Positions 15,323 through 15,435 of a DNA stretch of 15,435 nucleotides are shown in pieces. The stretch's first letter is position 1. Each line of letters begins with the position of its first letter. The notes beneath the pieces are model-generated. The model had not been told where the DNA came from. It saw nothing but the letters and a program-made list of their open reading frames with translations, and did not search any database. Made by a program: the position numbers and the translations under genes. The DNA is from Desulfofustis sp964433645 (GTDB lineage Bacteria > Desulfobacterota > Desulfobulbia > Desulfobulbales > Desulfocapsaceae), in NCBI GenBank assembly GCA_964433645.1, contig CAYSSK010000092.1, forward strand, positions 1 to 15,435, written 5' to 3'.

Positions 15323-15435
15323 CTAGAACTTGTAGCTCAACCCGGCCGACACGAGGATCGCCGAGGCATTCTCGAACTCGCCGACAATCGAATCGTTGCT
15401 GACCGTGCGCGAATCTTTCAGGTCATAAAGAAAAC
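15323..15435 (-). CDS. C-terminus of an outer-membrane beta-barrel protein (partial)
   Basis: A minus-strand reading frame enters from the window edge and ends at TAG (15325-15323), giving the last 36 residues of a protein. They end in ILVSAGLSYKF: alternating hydrophobic residues and a terminal Phe, the classic last strand of outer-membrane porins recognised by the BAM complex. The preceding residues form an SRTVSNDSIVGEFENAS turn-and-strand pattern. A FadL/OMPP1-type fatty acid transporter is conceivable given the nearby fadH, but 36 residues cannot establish the family. The gene converges on the radical SAM gene, with 68 bp between the stops. Confidence 0.6.
   Translation of the reverse strand, partial: FLYDLKDSRTVSNDSIVGEFENASAILVSAGLSYKF

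Overview
This window looks like a GC-rich chromosome fragment of an anaerobic bacterium, probably a Desulfobacterota (deltaproteobacterial) sulfate reducer or relative. That placement rests on bacterial-type CODH/ACS proteins, an E. coli-like FadH, and the C-terminus of a Gram-negative outer-membrane barrel. No rRNA or other marker is present, so the taxonomy is inference.

Positions 66 to 11845, all on the minus strand, hold a nearly complete carbonyl branch of the Wood-Ljungdahl (reductive acetyl-CoA) pathway. In transcription order: acsV (ferredoxin/ASKHA reductive activator of the corrinoid protein), acsD (corrinoid protein small subunit with a long Ala/Lys/Glu tail, interrupted by a 100-N assembly gap), acsA/cooS (CO dehydrogenase), acsB (acetyl-CoA synthase), acsC (corrinoid protein large subunit), acsE (methyltetrahydrofolate:corrinoid methyltransferase), a 99-residue protein I do not recognise, and cooC (nickel-inserting ATPase). 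AcsE moves a methyl group from methyl-THF to the AcsCD cobalamin, AcsA makes CO from CO2 (or the reverse), and AcsB joins methyl, CO and CoA at its Ni-Fe-S A-cluster. AcsV rescues oxidised Co(II) and CooC matures the nickel sites. The set works in either direction, and the sequence does not show whether it fixes carbon or oxidises acetate. The methyl branch (fhs, folD, metF) is not in the window.

Two hairpin-plus-U-tract terminators punctuate the cluster: one between acsB and acsC, one between acsE and the small gene. Two tandem palindromic repeats sit at the cooC stop codon at the window edge.

An AT-richer spacer of about 350 bp (11846-12193) separates the cluster from fadH (2,4-dienoyl-CoA reductase, minus strand). 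FadH is divergent from an uncharacterised radical SAM gene (plus strand). Their shared spacer holds a plausible sigma-70 promoter overlapped by a perfect 6-5-6 inverted repeat. The window ends inside a convergent minus-strand gene encoding an outer-membrane beta-barrel protein.

The biochemistry is known. The parts worth a second look are the AcsD tail, the small protein beside cooC, the internal terminator with an overlapping alternative hairpin, and the palindromic repeats.
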